A DNA stretch of 62,519 nt, taken from the NCBI GenBank assembly GCA_013215105.1, contig JABSPL010000177.1, forward strand, positions 1-62,519, written 5' to 3'. The notes beneath the pieces were generated by a model. It made no database searches and was not told the DNA's origin. It saw only the letters and a program-made list of their open reading frames with translations. A program made the translations under genes and the position numbers. Shown here in pieces: positions 8,056 to 17,266 of the stretch. This stretch comes from Flavobacteriaceae bacterium (GTDB lineage Bacteria; Bacteroidota; Bacteroidia; Flavobacteriales; Flavobacteriaceae). Numbering within the stretch: position 1 is the first letter of the stretch; each line of letters opens with the position of its first letter.

Positions 8056-9474
8056 ATGATAGCTACAGCAGAAAACGTATGGAATGAATGCTTAAGCTTT
8101 ATTAAGGATAACGTTAATAATCAAGCATATAAGACTTGGTTTAGCCCTATAGTACCTCTTAAAATATCGGGAGATGTTTTGACTATACAAGTGCCAAGTA
8201 AGTTTTTTTACGAATGGTTAGAAGAGCATTATGTGAAGCTTTTGAAGGTAGCTTTAGTTAAACAGCTGGGGTCTAAAGCTAAACTTTTATATGATGTGAG
8301 AATTGATAATTCTCATAGCTCTAAAATTAATAATATTACCATTCCTAGCTCTGGAAGAAGTTTTACTAAGGGTGTGAAAGTAAATAATTATGAAGGTTCA
8401 AAAGAATTTAAAAATCCGTTTGTTGTTCCAGGTATTCAAAAAATAAAAGTTGAATCTCAATTAAATAAAAATTACAATTTCGATAATTTTATAGAAGGAG
8501 AATGTAACCGATTGGTTCGCTCTGCTGGTTTGGCAGTTTCTAGCCGACCAGGAGGAACTTCTTTTAATCCATTATTGATATATGGTGGTGTTGGTTTAGG
8601 TAAAACTCACGTGGCTCATGCTATTGGTTTAGAAATAAAAGAAAAACATCCAGAGAAAACTGTTTTGTATATTTCTTCGGAAAAATTCACTCAGCAATTC
8701 ATAGATTCTATAAAATCTAATTCTAGAAACGATTTTATTCATTTTTATCAGATGATAGACGTTTTGATAGTTGATGATGTTCAGTTTCTGTCAGGAAAAA
8801 CAGCGACACAAGATGTGTTCTTCCATATTTTTAACCATTTGCATCAAAACGGAAAGCAAGTGATACTTACTTCCGATAAAGCACCTGTAGATATGCAAGA
8901 CATAGAGCATAGGTTGTTATCTCGTTTCAAATGGGGTTTATCTGCAGAATTGCTTACTCCCAATTTTGAAACTAAAGTTTCTATATTGAACAGTAAAATA
9001 CAAAACGATGGAGTAGTAATGCCAGAAGAGGTGGTTAACTATTTGGCTAAAAACGTGAATTCTAATATAAGAGAACTAGAAGGTACTCTTATATCTATGA
9101 TAGCACAATCTTCGTTTAATAGGATAGAATACTCTTTGGAACTAGCCTCTTCGGTGGTTAATAAGTTTGTCAAGAACGAAAAGAAAGAGATGTCTATAGA
9201 TCGTATAAAAGAAGTAGTCTCAGAATATTTTGACTTAGATGTGCAGGTTTTGCAATCTAAAACAAGAAAAAGACATGTGGTACAAGCTAGGCAGATGGCT
9301 ATGTTTTTCTCCAAAAGACTGACACCTTCTTCGTTGGCTAATATAGGTGCTCAGATAGGTAAGAGAGACCATGCAACAGTATTGCATGCTTGTAAAACTA
9401 TAAATAACTTATCGGAAACAGATAAAAAGTTTAAACAATATATTACGGATATTTCTAATAAATTGAACTGTTAA
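8056..9474 (+). CDS. dnaA: Chromosomal replication initiator DnaA
   Basis: The 472-residue protein shows all four DnaA domains: domain I (about 1-80, with W-x-x-C-L and KTWFSPI), a linker, and the AAA+ domain with Walker A GGVGLGKTH near 177-185, Walker B VDDVQFLSGK and the SNIRELEGTLI box VII region. The C-terminal domain IV has the DnaA-box recognition signature GKRDHATVLHACKTI. It binds DnaA boxes and opens oriC. The 164-base gap upstream has no cluster of DnaA boxes, so oriC is probably not here. It is divergent from the thioesterase gene and followed closely by the phosphatase gene. Confidence 0.96.
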   Translation: MIATAENVWNECLSFIKDNVNNQAYKTWFSPIVPLKISGDVLTIQVPSKFFYEWLEEHYVKLLKVALVKQLGSKAKLLYDVRIDNSHSSKINNITIPSSGRSFTKGVKVNNYEGSKEFKNPFVVPGIQKIKVESQLNKNYNFDNFIEGECNRLVRSAGLAVSSRPGGTSFNPLLIYGGVGLGKTHVAHAIGLEIKEKHPEKTVLYISSEKFTQQFIDSIKSNSRNDFIHFYQMIDVLIVDDVQFLSGKTATQDVFFHIFNHLHQNGKQVILTSDKAPVDMQDIEHRLLSRFKWGLSAELLTPNFETKVSILNSKIQNDGVVMPEEVVNYLAKNVNSNIRELEGTLISMIAQSSFNRIEYSLELASSVVNKFVKNEKKEMSIDRIKEVVSEYFDLDVQVLQSKTRKRHVVQARQMAMFFSKRLTPSSLANIGAQIGKRDHATVLHACKTINNLSETDKKFKQYITDISNKLNC

Positions 9475-9484
9475 TTTATTAGAA

Positions 9485-9949
9485 ATGACTAAAATATTGA
9501 TGGTTTGTTTGGGTAATATTTGCCGTTCTCCTTTGGCAGAAGGTATTATGAAACACAAGATAAATGCATCTGATATATATATAGATTCGGCTGGTACTTC
9601 TTCGCTTCATTCTGGTAGTAAGCCAGACAAAAGATCGATAGAGGTTGCCAGTAAATATGGAATAGATATATCTGATCAAAAATCAAGACAGTTTACTGTA
9701 AGTGATTTCGATATATTCGATTATATATTTGTTATGGATAAGTCTAATTATAATGATGTTATAGATGTTTCAAGAAATCAAAATGATATTAATAAAGTTA
9801 GTTTAATACTAGAATACTCTTCACATAGTTTTGCTAAAGAAGTTCCAGACCCTTACTACGGAGGTAATTATGGTTTTGAAACTGTTTTCAAATTACTAAA
9901 CCAGTCTTGTGAAGATATAAAAATCAAATTAAAACAAAATGACAAATAA
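9485..9949 (+). CDS. Low-molecular-weight protein tyrosine phosphatase
   Basis: The 154-residue protein has the family P-loop CLGNICRS at residues 8-15 (nucleophile Cys8, Arg14) and the acid loop VPDPYYGG near residue 120, which provides the general-acid aspartate. It removes phosphate from phosphotyrosine in proteins, or from small phosphoesters. It starts 10 bases after dnaA and overlaps the next gene by 11 bases, so the three genes form a likely operon. In other bacteria such enzymes regulate exopolysaccharide tyrosine kinases; no such kinase is in the window. Confidence 0.9.
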   Translation: MTKILMVCLGNICRSPLAEGIMKHKINASDIYIDSAGTSSLHSGSKPDKRSIEVASKYGIDISDQKSRQFTVSDFDIFDYIFVMDKSNYNDVIDVSRNQNDINKVSLILEYSSHSFAKEVPDPYYGGNYGFETVFKLLNQSCEDIKIKLKQNDK

Positions 9950-10655
9950 TAAAGGTGTTTTATACCTTATACCAACGACTTTAGGACCTAGTAATCCTTT
10001 AGGTGTTTTGCCTATAACAATAAAGCAAACTATAGATAGTTTAGATTATTTTATAGTCGAAAACGAAAAAACAGCCAGAAAAGATATTAAGAAAATATCT
10101 CCAGACAAGGAGCAGTCATCACTTAACCTGAGTTCTATAGGTAAGCATTCGGATCATAAAGAATATGAATCTTATTTGGATGTATGTCTTAAGGGTGTTT
10201 CAGTAGGATTGTTGTCAGAAGCAGGAGTGCCTGCTGTAGCCGATCCTGGAGCCGAGATAGTTAAAATAGCTCACAGCAAAAACATAAAAGTAGTACCTTT
10301 AGTAGGGCCTTCTTCTATAATACTAGCACTTATGGCATCGGGATTAAATGGGCAAAACTTCACCTTTAATGGTTATTTACCTATAGAGAAACAAGATAGG
10401 AAGAAAGAATTAAAGAGTTTAGAGAAAATATCGGCTAACGAGGGTAAATCACAGATATTTATAGAAACTCCATATCGCAATGATAAAATGTTAGAAGATT
10501 TAAAGACTTTTTTACAGCCAAACACCATGTTATGTGTGGCTTGTGATATAACTTTGGATACTGAGTATATAAGGACTTTGTCTATAAACGATTGGAAAAA
10601 TGAGAAGCCTAAGCTTCATAAACGTCCAACTATATTTATATTTCAATCTAGTTAA
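9939..10655 (+). CDS. SAM-dependent methyltransferase, RsmI-like tetrapyrrole-methylase family
   Basis: The 238-residue protein begins with LYLIPTTLGPSNPLGVLP and has VGLLSEAGVPAVADPGAEIV and VVPLVGPSSIILALMASGLN, the SAM-binding segments of the RsmI/CobA-like methylase fold. It is shorter than standard RsmI (about 280 residues) and its N-terminus differs, matching a Bacteroidota paralogue group known to me only as SAM-dependent methyltransferase. RsmI methylates the ribose of C1402 in 16S rRNA; whether this protein does is uncertain. It overlaps the phosphatase gene by 11 bases. Confidence 0.8.
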   Translation: MTNNKGVLYLIPTTLGPSNPLGVLPITIKQTIDSLDYFIVENEKTARKDIKKISPDKEQSSLNLSSIGKHSDHKEYESYLDVCLKGVSVGLLSEAGVPAVADPGAEIVKIAHSKNIKVVPLVGPSSIILALMASGLNGQNFTFNGYLPIEKQDRKKELKSLEKISANEGKSQIFIETPYRNDKMLEDLKTFLQPNTMLCVACDITLDTEYIRTLSINDWKNEKPKLHKRPTIFIFQSS

Positions 10656-10672
10656 AATATATTGCTATTAAC

Positions 10673-10704
10673 TTTTGCTAAAGTTATAAAATATACTATT
10701 TTTG
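10673..10704 (+). promoter_or_regulatory. Bacteroidota promoter for the small membrane protein gene
   Basis: A TTTTG element at 10673-10677 and the -7 box TATTTTTG at 10697-10704 are separated by 19 bases, which fits the Bacteroidota consensus. The ATG of the small gene lies 22 bases downstream. Confidence 0.7.
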
Positions 10705-10726
10705 CCTTATAATAAATAAACTAATT

Positions 10727-10897
10727 ATGGATTTTTCTCAATTTTCGGGCTTTTTAGCATTTCTAGCAATTTTCGTATCAGGATTTTGGTTACTACTATT
10801 TTTATTAACTTTTGTAGTCCCTTACTGGATTTTTGGAACTATAATGGAAAATTTAAAATACAAAAGAGAAGCTAAAAAATTAGCTAAGAACAAATAA
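10727..10897 (+). CDS. Small membrane protein (56 aa), function unknown
   Basis: A 56-codon frame from ATG 10727 to TAA 10897 encodes a protein with one or two hydrophobic segments (about residues 8-40, with LAIFVSGFWLLLFLLTFVVP) and a lysine-rich C-terminal tail (KYKREAKKLAKNK). It has its own consensus promoter and its own terminator, strong signs that it is a real gene. I do not recognise a family. Confidence 0.75.
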   Translation: MDFSQFSGFLAFLAIFVSGFWLLLFLLTFVVPYWIFGTIMENLKYKREAKKLAKNK

Positions 10898-10905
10898 TAT
10901 AAATG

Positions 10906-10940
10906 ACGTTTTATTCTCTGATAAATAAAACGTTTTTTTT
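10906..10940 (+). terminator. Terminator after the small membrane protein gene
   Basis: Arms ACGTTTTAT (10906-10914) and ATAAAACGT (10925-10933) pair perfectly and are followed by T residues. Confidence 0.75.
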
Positions 10941-10979
10941 GTTTTAAACATAATATAAACAACTAAACAGCTAGTGTTA

Positions 10980-11999
10980 ATGACAAGTGAATTAATAGAA
11001 AAGACAAAGGAATTATTAGCTACAAAGAAAAATATAGTTATAGTTTCGCACAGAAACCCCGATGGAGATGCTATGGGGTCTTCGTTAGCTATGTATCATT
11101 ATCTTATAAAAAAGGGGCATAATGTTACTGTAATACTACCCAATGAAGCACCTAATTTCTTAAAGTGGATGCCTAAGTCGGAAGATATTATTAATTTCGA
11201 AAAAAATACCGATCTGGCTTATAGTATATTAAATAAATCTGATTTTGTTTTTACTTTAGACTTTAATGCTTTGCATAGAGTAGGTGATTATATGAAAATA
11301 GCTTTGAATAACTACAAAAAGCCTTTTTATATGATAGATCATCATATCGACCCATCAGGCTATGCTAAGATGATGTATTCGGACTCTAGTATGAGTTCTA
11401 CTTGTGAGATGGTTTATAATTTTATAGTAAATATAGGAGATAAAGCTTTGTTGGACAAAGATACTGCTACATGTATATATACTGGTATAGTTACTGATAC
11501 GGGATCTTTTAGGTTTGCATCTACAACCAAAAACACTCACAATATAGCTTCTGAACTTATAGAATTAGGGATAGAAAATTCTAATATACACTCGGATACT
11601 TTCGATTCCAACTCTCTATCTAGGCTTGCTTTATTAGGTAAGGCTCTTAATAGTATTTGTGTTTTGGAGGAGTATAATACGGCTTATATTTATTTGACCA
11701 AAGAAGATCTTACCCAATGTAATCATCAAAAAGGAGATACTGATGGTATAGTTAACTATGCTCTTTCGGTCAAAGGGGTTAGGTTTGCTGTTATCTTTAT
11801 AGAAGACTTGGAGTTAGATATAATAAAACTTTCACTAAGATCTAAAGGATGTTTTTCGGTTAATGAATTTGCTAATAAGTACTTTAACGGAGGGGGGCAC
11901 AAGAATGCTTCAGGAGGAAAGTCTGTTAAAAACATGGAAGACACCATTGTTGAATTTAAAAATATTTTAAAAAACTATAAAAAAGAGCTTAATAAATAG
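10980..11999 (+). CDS. nrnA: DHH/DHHA1 phosphoesterase, NrnA-like oligoribonuclease/pAp phosphatase
   Basis: From the ATG at 10980 the protein has 339 residues; a GTG two codons upstream is possible but less likely. It carries HRNPDGDAMGSS (residues 24-35), MIDHHIDP near 119 (the DHH metal site), YTGIVTDTGSFRF near 165 and the DHHA1 motif GGGHKNASGG near 304. These define the NrnA group, which degrades short RNAs of 2-5 nucleotides and removes the 3' phosphate of pAp or cleaves pGpG. It sits alone between two terminators. Confidence 0.88.
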   Translation: MTSELIEKTKELLATKKNIVIVSHRNPDGDAMGSSLAMYHYLIKKGHNVTVILPNEAPNFLKWMPKSEDIINFEKNTDLAYSILNKSDFVFTLDFNALHRVGDYMKIALNNYKKPFYMIDHHIDPSGYAKMMYSDSSMSSTCEMVYNFIVNIGDKALLDKDTATCIYTGIVTDTGSFRFASTTKNTHNIASELIELGIENSNIHSDTFDSNSLSRLALLGKALNSICVLEEYNTAYIYLTKEDLTQCNHQKGDTDGIVNYALSVKGVRFAVIFIEDLELDIIKLSLRSKGCFSVNEFANKYFNGGGHKNASGGKSVKNMEDTIVEFKNILKNYKKELNK

Positions 12000-12026
12000 G
12001 TATTGTTAAGGCGTAAAAATAAAATG

Positions 12027-12048
12027 TAAGTTTTATTTGTAAAACTTA
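12027..12048 (+). terminator. Hairpin downstream of nrnA
   Basis: Arms TAAGTTTTA (12027-12035) and TAAAACTTA (12040-12048) pair perfectly around a 4-base loop. The tail is not T-rich, so termination at this site alone is doubtful; a second hairpin follows. Confidence 0.4.
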
Positions 12049-12084
12049 ATCAATATTTATAAATTTACATATATAAATAATAAT

Positions 12085-12121
12085 AAAAACTGTAAAATTA
12101 ATATTACAGTTTTTGTGTTTT
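12085..12121 (+). terminator. Terminator between nrnA and gldI
   Basis: Arms AAAAACTGTAA (12085-12095) and TTACAGTTTTT (12104-12114) pair perfectly with an 8-base loop, followed by a T-rich tail. It ends only 11 bases before the first gldI start codon. Confidence 0.65.
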
Positions 12122-12131
12122 ATAAATATCT

Positions 12132-12674
12132 ATGAATATAACTGAAATAAAAATGAAATCTATTTTTGTATGTATATTACCTTTTATGCTATTGTCTTGT
12201 AGTGAAATACAAGTGAGGAGACCTATTAATAATAGTAAAAGTGTATCGTTCGAAGAATCTATACGCTTGAATAAGGCTTTGATAAGAACAGAAAGCTATA
12301 AAATACAACGATTTATAGACTTAGATAGTGTAAATACATATGATACCACCAAAAATGGTGTTAATTATTTTTACAATAAAAAGGAAGAAGAAGGGCGTAT
12401 AGCTAAATATCAAGACTTGGCTACTATCAAATATGAATTAAAAACTCTTAGAGGGAGAACAATACTAAGAGATAGTATGGTTTATAAGGTTGGGAAGCAA
12501 GACATATTGAAAGGTATAGACGAAATAGTTTCTATTCTGAAAGAAAATGAAACTATAACTGCAATAATACCTTCATATATGGCATATGGGTATTATTCTA
12601 ATAAAGAGCAAGGTATAGAAATAAATCAGACCTTAATAGGTAAAATAACATTAATCAATATAGAAAAACAATGA
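12132..12674 (+). CDS. gldI: GldI-type lipoprotein, FKBP-like peptidyl-prolyl isomerase
   Basis: The 180-residue protein has a lipoprotein signal ending LLSC (Cys23, or Cys16 if translation starts at the second ATG, 12153). Its C-terminal half follows the FKBP fold: YELKTLRGRTILRDS, then DILKGIDEIV, and IIPSYMAYGYYSN in place of the usual IPS-x-x-A-YG. GldI is a gliding-motility-associated isomerase found with type IX secretion and gliding genes in Flavobacteriia. Here it overlaps by 4 bases (ATGA) the gene for a second isomerase lipoprotein, suggesting a periplasmic folding operon. No other gld or spr genes are in the window. Confidence 0.8.
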   Translation: MNITEIKMKSIFVCILPFMLLSCSEIQVRRPINNSKSVSFEESIRLNKALIRTESYKIQRFIDLDSVNTYDTTKNGVNYFYNKKEEEGRIAKYQDLATIKYELKTLRGRTILRDSMVYKVGKQDILKGIDEIVSILKENETITAIIPSYMAYGYYSNKEQGIEINQTLIGKITLINIEKQ

Positions 12675-13735
12675 AAAAAGTAAATTTATTTAGAGGTTTA
12701 GTCTTAGTTGCATTACTAATATTAGCTTCTTGTCAAAGTCAAAGTAAAAAACTTAAGGACTTAAAAGACGGTATTTATGCCGAAATAATAACCAATAAAG
12801 GAGAGATGTTGGTAGAGTTGCACTACGAAGAAATGCCGCTAACTGTAGGTAATTTTGTAGCACTAGCCGAGGGCGAAAACTCTAAAGTAGATAGCTCACG
12901 TATAGGTAAACCTTTTTATAATGGGTTGAAATTCCATAGAGTTTTACCCGATTTTATGGCTCAAACAGGAGATCCCTTAGGTACTGGAGCAGGTGGCCCA
13001 GGTTATAAGTTTGCCGATGAATTTCCTAAAAACGAAAAAGGAGAGCTTTTGTTTAAACATACTGGTAAAGGAGTGTTGTCAATGGCTAATTCAGGAAAAA
13101 ACACGAATGGGAGTCAATTTTTTATTACTCACAAGGCTACTACTTGGTTAGATGGAAAGCACAGCGTTTTCGGTATAGTAGTTGAAAAATACATGGATAA
13201 TATAGATGCTATTGTTCAAGGTGATACCATAAAAGAAATTAATATACTTAGAAAAGGTAGGAAAGCGAAAAAATTTGATGCCAATAAAACATTTTTGGCA
13301 GAAATAGACCTTGTTGATTCTAAAAAAGAAGAAGAGATTAATAAAAATAAAGAATTAGCAGTTAAATTTATAGCTAGTAAAAAAACTGAAGAAACTATAA
13401 AATTAGCTTCTGGTTTAGAATATATAGTACATAAAAAAGGATCGGGAGTGAATGTAGCTGTTAATGATAAAGTTAAAGTTCATTATACTGGTTACTTAAC
13501 TAACGGAACCAAATTTGACTCTTCTTTAGACCGAGGAGAGCCTTTTGAGTTTACTGTGGGAGTAGATAGACTTATATCAGGTTGGACCGAAGGAGTTAAA
13601 TTACTAAATAAAGGTTCAAAAGTCACCCTTTTTATACCAGCTAAGTTAGGTTGGGGAGCTAGAGGTTCTGGTGGACTTATACCTCCTAATTCAGATGTTA
13701 TATTTGAAATGGAAGTACTAGAAATAATGAAATAA
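12671..13735 (+). CDS. Cyclophilin-FKBP fusion lipoprotein, peptidyl-prolyl isomerase
   Basis: The 354-residue protein has a lipoprotein signal with lipobox LASC (Cys21). Residues about 35-215 form a cyclophilin domain (FHRVLPDFMAQTGDP, GVLSMANSGKNTNGSQFFI, LDGKHSVFGIV), and 240-354 form an FKBP domain (VKVHYTGYLTNGTKFDSS, GWTEGVKLL, IPAKLGWGARGSGGLIPPNS). Two unrelated isomerase folds are thus on one membrane-anchored periplasmic chain. It is translationally coupled to gldI and followed by a strong terminator. Confidence 0.92.
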   Translation: MKKVNLFRGLVLVALLILASCQSQSKKLKDLKDGIYAEIITNKGEMLVELHYEEMPLTVGNFVALAEGENSKVDSSRIGKPFYNGLKFHRVLPDFMAQTGDPLGTGAGGPGYKFADEFPKNEKGELLFKHTGKGVLSMANSGKNTNGSQFFITHKATTWLDGKHSVFGIVVEKYMDNIDAIVQGDTIKEINILRKGRKAKKFDANKTFLAEIDLVDSKKEEEINKNKELAVKFIASKKTEETIKLASGLEYIVHKKGSGVNVAVNDKVKVHYTGYLTNGTKFDSSLDRGEPFEFTVGVDRLISGWTEGVKLLNKGSKVTLFIPAKLGWGARGSGGLIPPNSDVIFEMEVLEIMK

Positions 13736-13742
13736 TTACTTA

Positions 13743-13778
13743 AAAAAAGCTCTCAAATATTTTTTGAGAGCTTTTTTT
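13743..13778 (+). terminator. Terminator after the gldI operon
   Basis: A-rich arm plus GCTCTCAAA (to 13757) pairs with TTTGAGAGC and seven T (to 13778). This is a classical hairpin with a T tract and ends the two-gene isomerase operon. Confidence 0.9.
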
Positions 13779-13808
13779 AAGCTTTAAAACTAATAAAATA
13801 AAACCTAT

Positions 13809-14375
13809 ATGCTCAATTTTTTAATAGAAAAAGACCAACAGTTATTGATATATTTGAACAATCTAGGCTCAGGAAATTGGGACGCTACTTGGCTAATTAT
13901 AACTAATAAATTTACAGCTATACCTCTGTATTTATTGTTGATATTTATTCTTTTCAAAAAATATGGATTCAAAGTAGGGGCGCTGTCCTTAGTTGCTGTA
14001 GTGCTATTAATAACTTGTTCTGATCAGGTTTGTAATTTGTTCAAATACGGTATAGAAAGATTAAGACCTTGTCATGACCAGGATGTTAAAAATCTAATAC
14101 GTCACGTAAAACCTAGTTGTGGAGGACGGTATGGTTTCTTTTCGGCACATGCTTCCAATTCGGCTGCTATAGCTGTGTTTTTCGGTTTTTTGTTTAGAAA
14201 ACATTATAAAAACTTACTTTATATATTACTTGTTTGGGCTATTGTTGTTTCTTATAGTAGAGTTTATTTAGGTGTTCATTATCCTTTAGATGTGCTTTGT
14301 GGTTTCGCCTCTGGTTCTGTTATTGCTTATGTCTTCTATAAATTAGTTAAAGTTGTAATGCCTAATAAATTTTAA
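13809..14375 (+). CDS. PAP2-family membrane phosphatase
   Basis: This 188-residue membrane protein has the three PAP2 motifs: KYGIERLRP (KX6RP, about 75-83), FFSAHASNS (variant of PSGH, about 113-121) and SRVYLGVHYPLDVLCG (SRX5HX3D, about 150-165). Four or five hydrophobic segments lie between them. Such enzymes dephosphorylate lipid phosphates such as undecaprenyl pyrophosphate or phosphatidic acid; which one is not evident. An isolated gene between a terminator and mazG. Confidence 0.9.
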   Translation: MLNFLIEKDQQLLIYLNNLGSGNWDATWLIITNKFTAIPLYLLLIFILFKKYGFKVGALSLVAVVLLITCSDQVCNLFKYGIERLRPCHDQDVKNLIRHVKPSCGGRYGFFSAHASNSAAIAVFFGFLFRKHYKNLLYILLVWAIVVSYSRVYLGVHYPLDVLCGFASGSVIAYVFYKLVKVVMPNKF

Positions 14376-14420
14376 AATAAAAAAGATTGATTTCTAATAG
14401 CTTGATAAAAAACAAATAAA

Positions 14421-15188
14421 ATGAATAGTAAAGAAGAAAAACTTAAAAAGATATCAAGGTTATTGGATATAGTTGATGAGTTGAGGGTGAAATGTCCTTG
14501 GGATATAAAACAAACTTTCGAAAGCATGAGACCTCTTACTATAGAGGAAACTTATGAGTTGGCACAAGCAATAAGCGACAAAGATACTCAGGAAATAAAA
14601 AATGAATTGGGCGATGTTTTATTGCATATATTTTTCTATTCTAAGATGGCTAGTGAGACTAACGATTTTGATATTGCTGATGTTGCCGATGCTATAAGTA
14701 AAAAACTGATATATAGGCATCCTCATGTTTATGGAGAAACAAAGGTTAGCGATGATAAAGAGGTTAAAAGAAACTGGGAACAGCTTAAATTAAAAGAAAA
14801 AGGCAATAAAAAGACTATTTTACAAGGAGTTCCTAGGGGATTACCTTCTTTGGTAAAGGCTAGTCGGATAATAGACAAAGTTAGGTCTGCTGGTTTCAAA
14901 TGGTCTGATGAAAGTTCTTATTTGGATAAAATAAAGGAGGAAATATCGGAGTTTGAACAAGCAAAAGCAAATAAATCGGAATCTGAGATGGAAGATGAGT
15001 TTGGAGATATATTATTTTCGCTAGTCTCTTATGCCGATGTCATGGGGATAAACCCTGATAATGCACTTGCTAGGGCTAATAATAAGTTCACAAATAGATT
15101 TGAGAAAGTAGAGAAAACACTAAAAGGAAAGAGTTTTGTTGATTGTTCTGAGAAGGAATTGAATAATTTATGGGGTGATTCTAAATAG
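14421..15188 (+). CDS. mazG: Nucleoside triphosphate pyrophosphohydrolase MazG
   Basis: The 255-residue protein has two tandem MazG domains. The first includes CPWDIKQTFESMRPLTIEET and NELGDVLLHIFFYSKMA (E-x-x-x-D metal site), and the second has EISEFEQAKA and EDEFGDILFSLVSYA. HPHVYGE links them. MazG hydrolyses NTPs and dNTPs, and ppGpp in some species, to monophosphates plus pyrophosphate. Length and motifs match the family. Confidence 0.93.
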   Translation: MNSKEEKLKKISRLLDIVDELRVKCPWDIKQTFESMRPLTIEETYELAQAISDKDTQEIKNELGDVLLHIFFYSKMASETNDFDIADVADAISKKLIYRHPHVYGETKVSDDKEVKRNWEQLKLKEKGNKKTILQGVPRGLPSLVKASRIIDKVRSAGFKWSDESSYLDKIKEEISEFEQAKANKSESEMEDEFGDILFSLVSYADVMGINPDNALARANNKFTNRFEKVEKTLKGKSFVDCSEKELNNLWGDSK

Positions 15189-15363
15189 AATATATATAAC
15201 TGTTAGTTTGTTTATTGTGTTGGAAAAGCAATAGTTAGGTCTTTTTGTGTGTTGGGATATGGCTGTTTATTAAATCTACAATGAGAAAAATGATGTTATT
15301 AGTAAAAAACAATCAAAAAGTATTAATTTTTTTCGTAATTTCGCAGACTTATAAAACAAGATA

Positions 15364-17136
15364 ATGAAATCTATACGTAACATTGCTATTATAGCACACG
15401 TCGATCACGGTAAAACCACTTTGGTAGACAAAATAATTGACCAAGCTAAAATCTTGGACGAAAGAAAAGAAAGAACTGACTTACTTTTGGACAACAATGA
15501 CCTTGAAAGAGAGAGAGGTATTACAATTTTATCTAAAAATGTATCTGTAGAATACAAAGGGATAAAAATAAATGTAATAGATACTCCTGGTCACGCCGAT
15601 TTCGGTGGTGAAGTAGAGCGTGTACTAAAAATGGCAGATGGTGTTTTGTTATTGGTAGATGCTTTTGAAGGGCCTATGCCACAGACTCGTTTTGTACTAG
15701 GTAAAGCTATAGACTTAGGACTTACTCCTATAGTTGTAGTAAACAAGGTTGATAAAGAAAACTGTACTCCTGATTTGGTTCAAGATAAAGTATTTGACCT
15801 TATGTTTGCTTTAGAGGCTACTGAAGAACAATTAGATTTTAAAACTATATTTGGTTCTGCTAAAAATGGTTGGATGAGTGACGATTGGGAAAAACCAACT
15901 ACTGATATTACTTCTCTTTTGGATGCTGTAATTAAGTATATACCAGAAGCTCCGGTAGTAGAAGGGACTCCTCAAATGCAAATAACTTCTTTAGATTATT
16001 CTTCTTTTAAAGGACGTATAGCTATAGGACGTATTGCTAGAGGTGAACTTAAAGCAGGACAGGAATATTCTCTTTGTACTTCGGACGGAAGTACTAAGAA
16101 AATAAAAATAAAAGAAATGCACGTGTTCGAAGGAATGGGTAAAGTGAAAGTTGACTCTGTGAAATGTGGAGACATATGTGCTCTTACTGGTTTCGAAGAA
16201 TTTGAAATAGGTGATACTGTTGCTGACTTAGAAAATCCTGAAGCATTAGAAAGAATAGAAGTTGATCAACCTACTATGAGTATGTTGTTTACTATAAACA
16301 ACTCTCCTTTCTTCGGTAAAGAAGGTAAGTTTGTAACTTCTAGGCATCTTAGAGATAGACTTTTCAAGGAATTGGAAAAAAACTTAGCTCTTAAAGTAGA
16401 AACTACTGATAGTGAAGATAAGTTTAACGTATATGGTCGTGGAGTATTGCACCTTTCTGTACTTATAGAGACTATGCGTAGAGAAGGATATGAGCTACAA
16501 GTTGGTCGTCCTAAAGTAATAATGAAAGTAATAGATGGTGTTAAATGTGAGCCAATGGAGAACTTGGTTATAGATGTACCTGCTGAGCATTCTAGTAAGA
16601 TAGTAAATCTTGTTAGCTTGCGTAAAGGTGATATGTCTGTAATGGAGGACAAAGGTGATTTACAACACTTAGAGTTTAGCATACCTTCTAGGGGTCTTAT
16701 AGGTCTTAGAAACAAAATGCTTACTGCTACTTCTGGTGGAGCTATTATTAATCACCGTTTTAGTGAGTTTGGTCCTTACAAAGGAGACTTTAACGATGTA
16801 GTAAACGGAGCTATTGTATCTGCGGAAACTGGTAAAGCTACTGCATATTCTATCAACAAATTAGGAGATAGAGGTATGTTCTTTATAGATGTTAACCAAG
16901 AAATATACAAAGGTCAGGTTGTTGGTGAAAACGCTAAACAAGAAGACATGGCTGTAAACCTTATAAAAGGTAAAAAACTTACTAACGTACGTAAGTCAGG
17001 TACCGATGAGGCTGTAAACATTGCTCCTAAAAGAGAATTCTCTTTAGAAGAATGTATGGAATACATAAAAGACGATGAGTATTTGGAAATAACTCCACAA
17101 AGCTTAAGAATGAGAAAAATAAAATTACCTAAATAG
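15364..17136 (+). CDS. typA: Ribosome-associated GTPase BipA/TypA
   Basis: The 590-residue protein has the translational-GTPase motifs: AHVDHGKTT (11-19), RERGITIL (switch I), [16 protein letters not shown] (G3) and NKVDKE (G4). EF-G-like domains III and V and the BipA-specific C-terminal domain follow ([20 protein letters not shown] is a BipA signature). BipA acts in 50S subunit assembly and stress or low-temperature growth. It has a 175-base upstream gap with a TAATTTCG near-consensus -7 box (15335-15342) and its own terminator. Confidence 0.95.
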   Translation: MKSIRNIAIIAHVDHGKTTLVDKIIDQAKILDERKERTDLLLDNNDLERERGITILSKNVSVEYKGIKINVIDTPGHADFGGEVERVLKMADGVLLLVDAFEGPMPQTRFVLGKAIDLGLTPIVVVNKVDKENCTPDLVQDKVFDLMFALEATEEQLDFKTIFGSAKNGWMSDDWEKPTTDITSLLDAVIKYIPEAPVVEGTPQMQITSLDYSSFKGRIAIGRIARGELKAGQEYSLCTSDGSTKKIKIKEMHVFEGMGKVKVDSVKCGDICALTGFEEFEIGDTVADLENPEALERIEVDQPTMSMLFTINNSPFFGKEGKFVTSRHLRDRLFKELEKNLALKVETTDSEDKFNVYGRGVLHLSVLIETMRREGYELQVGRPKVIMKVIDGVKCEPMENLVIDVPAEHSSKIVNLVSLRKGDMSVMEDKGDLQHLEFSIPSRGLIGLRNKMLTATSGGAIINHRFSEFGPYKGDFNDVVNGAIVSAETGKATAYSINKLGDRGMFFIDVNQEIYKGQVVGENAKQEDMAVNLIKGKKLTNVRKSGTDEAVNIAPKREFSLEECMEYIKDDEYLEITPQSLRMRKIKLPK

Positions 17137-17156
17137 GATATTTTACTCTATAAAAT

Positions 17157-17196
17157 AAAAAACCTCGCTATTTTTAATTAAATAGCGAGGTTTTTG
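17157..17196 (+). terminator. Terminator between typA and the rhodanese gene
   Basis: Long A-rich/T-rich hairpin: ACCTCGCTATTT pairs with AAATAGCGAGGT, flanked by A and T runs. The symmetry lets it work for both convergent genes. Confidence 0.9.
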
Positions 17197-17266
17197 CTTT
17201 GTATCATTTACGTTTTTATTTCTGTTGAAACAGATAAAACAGAACAGGTATTATTATATGTTTGTT

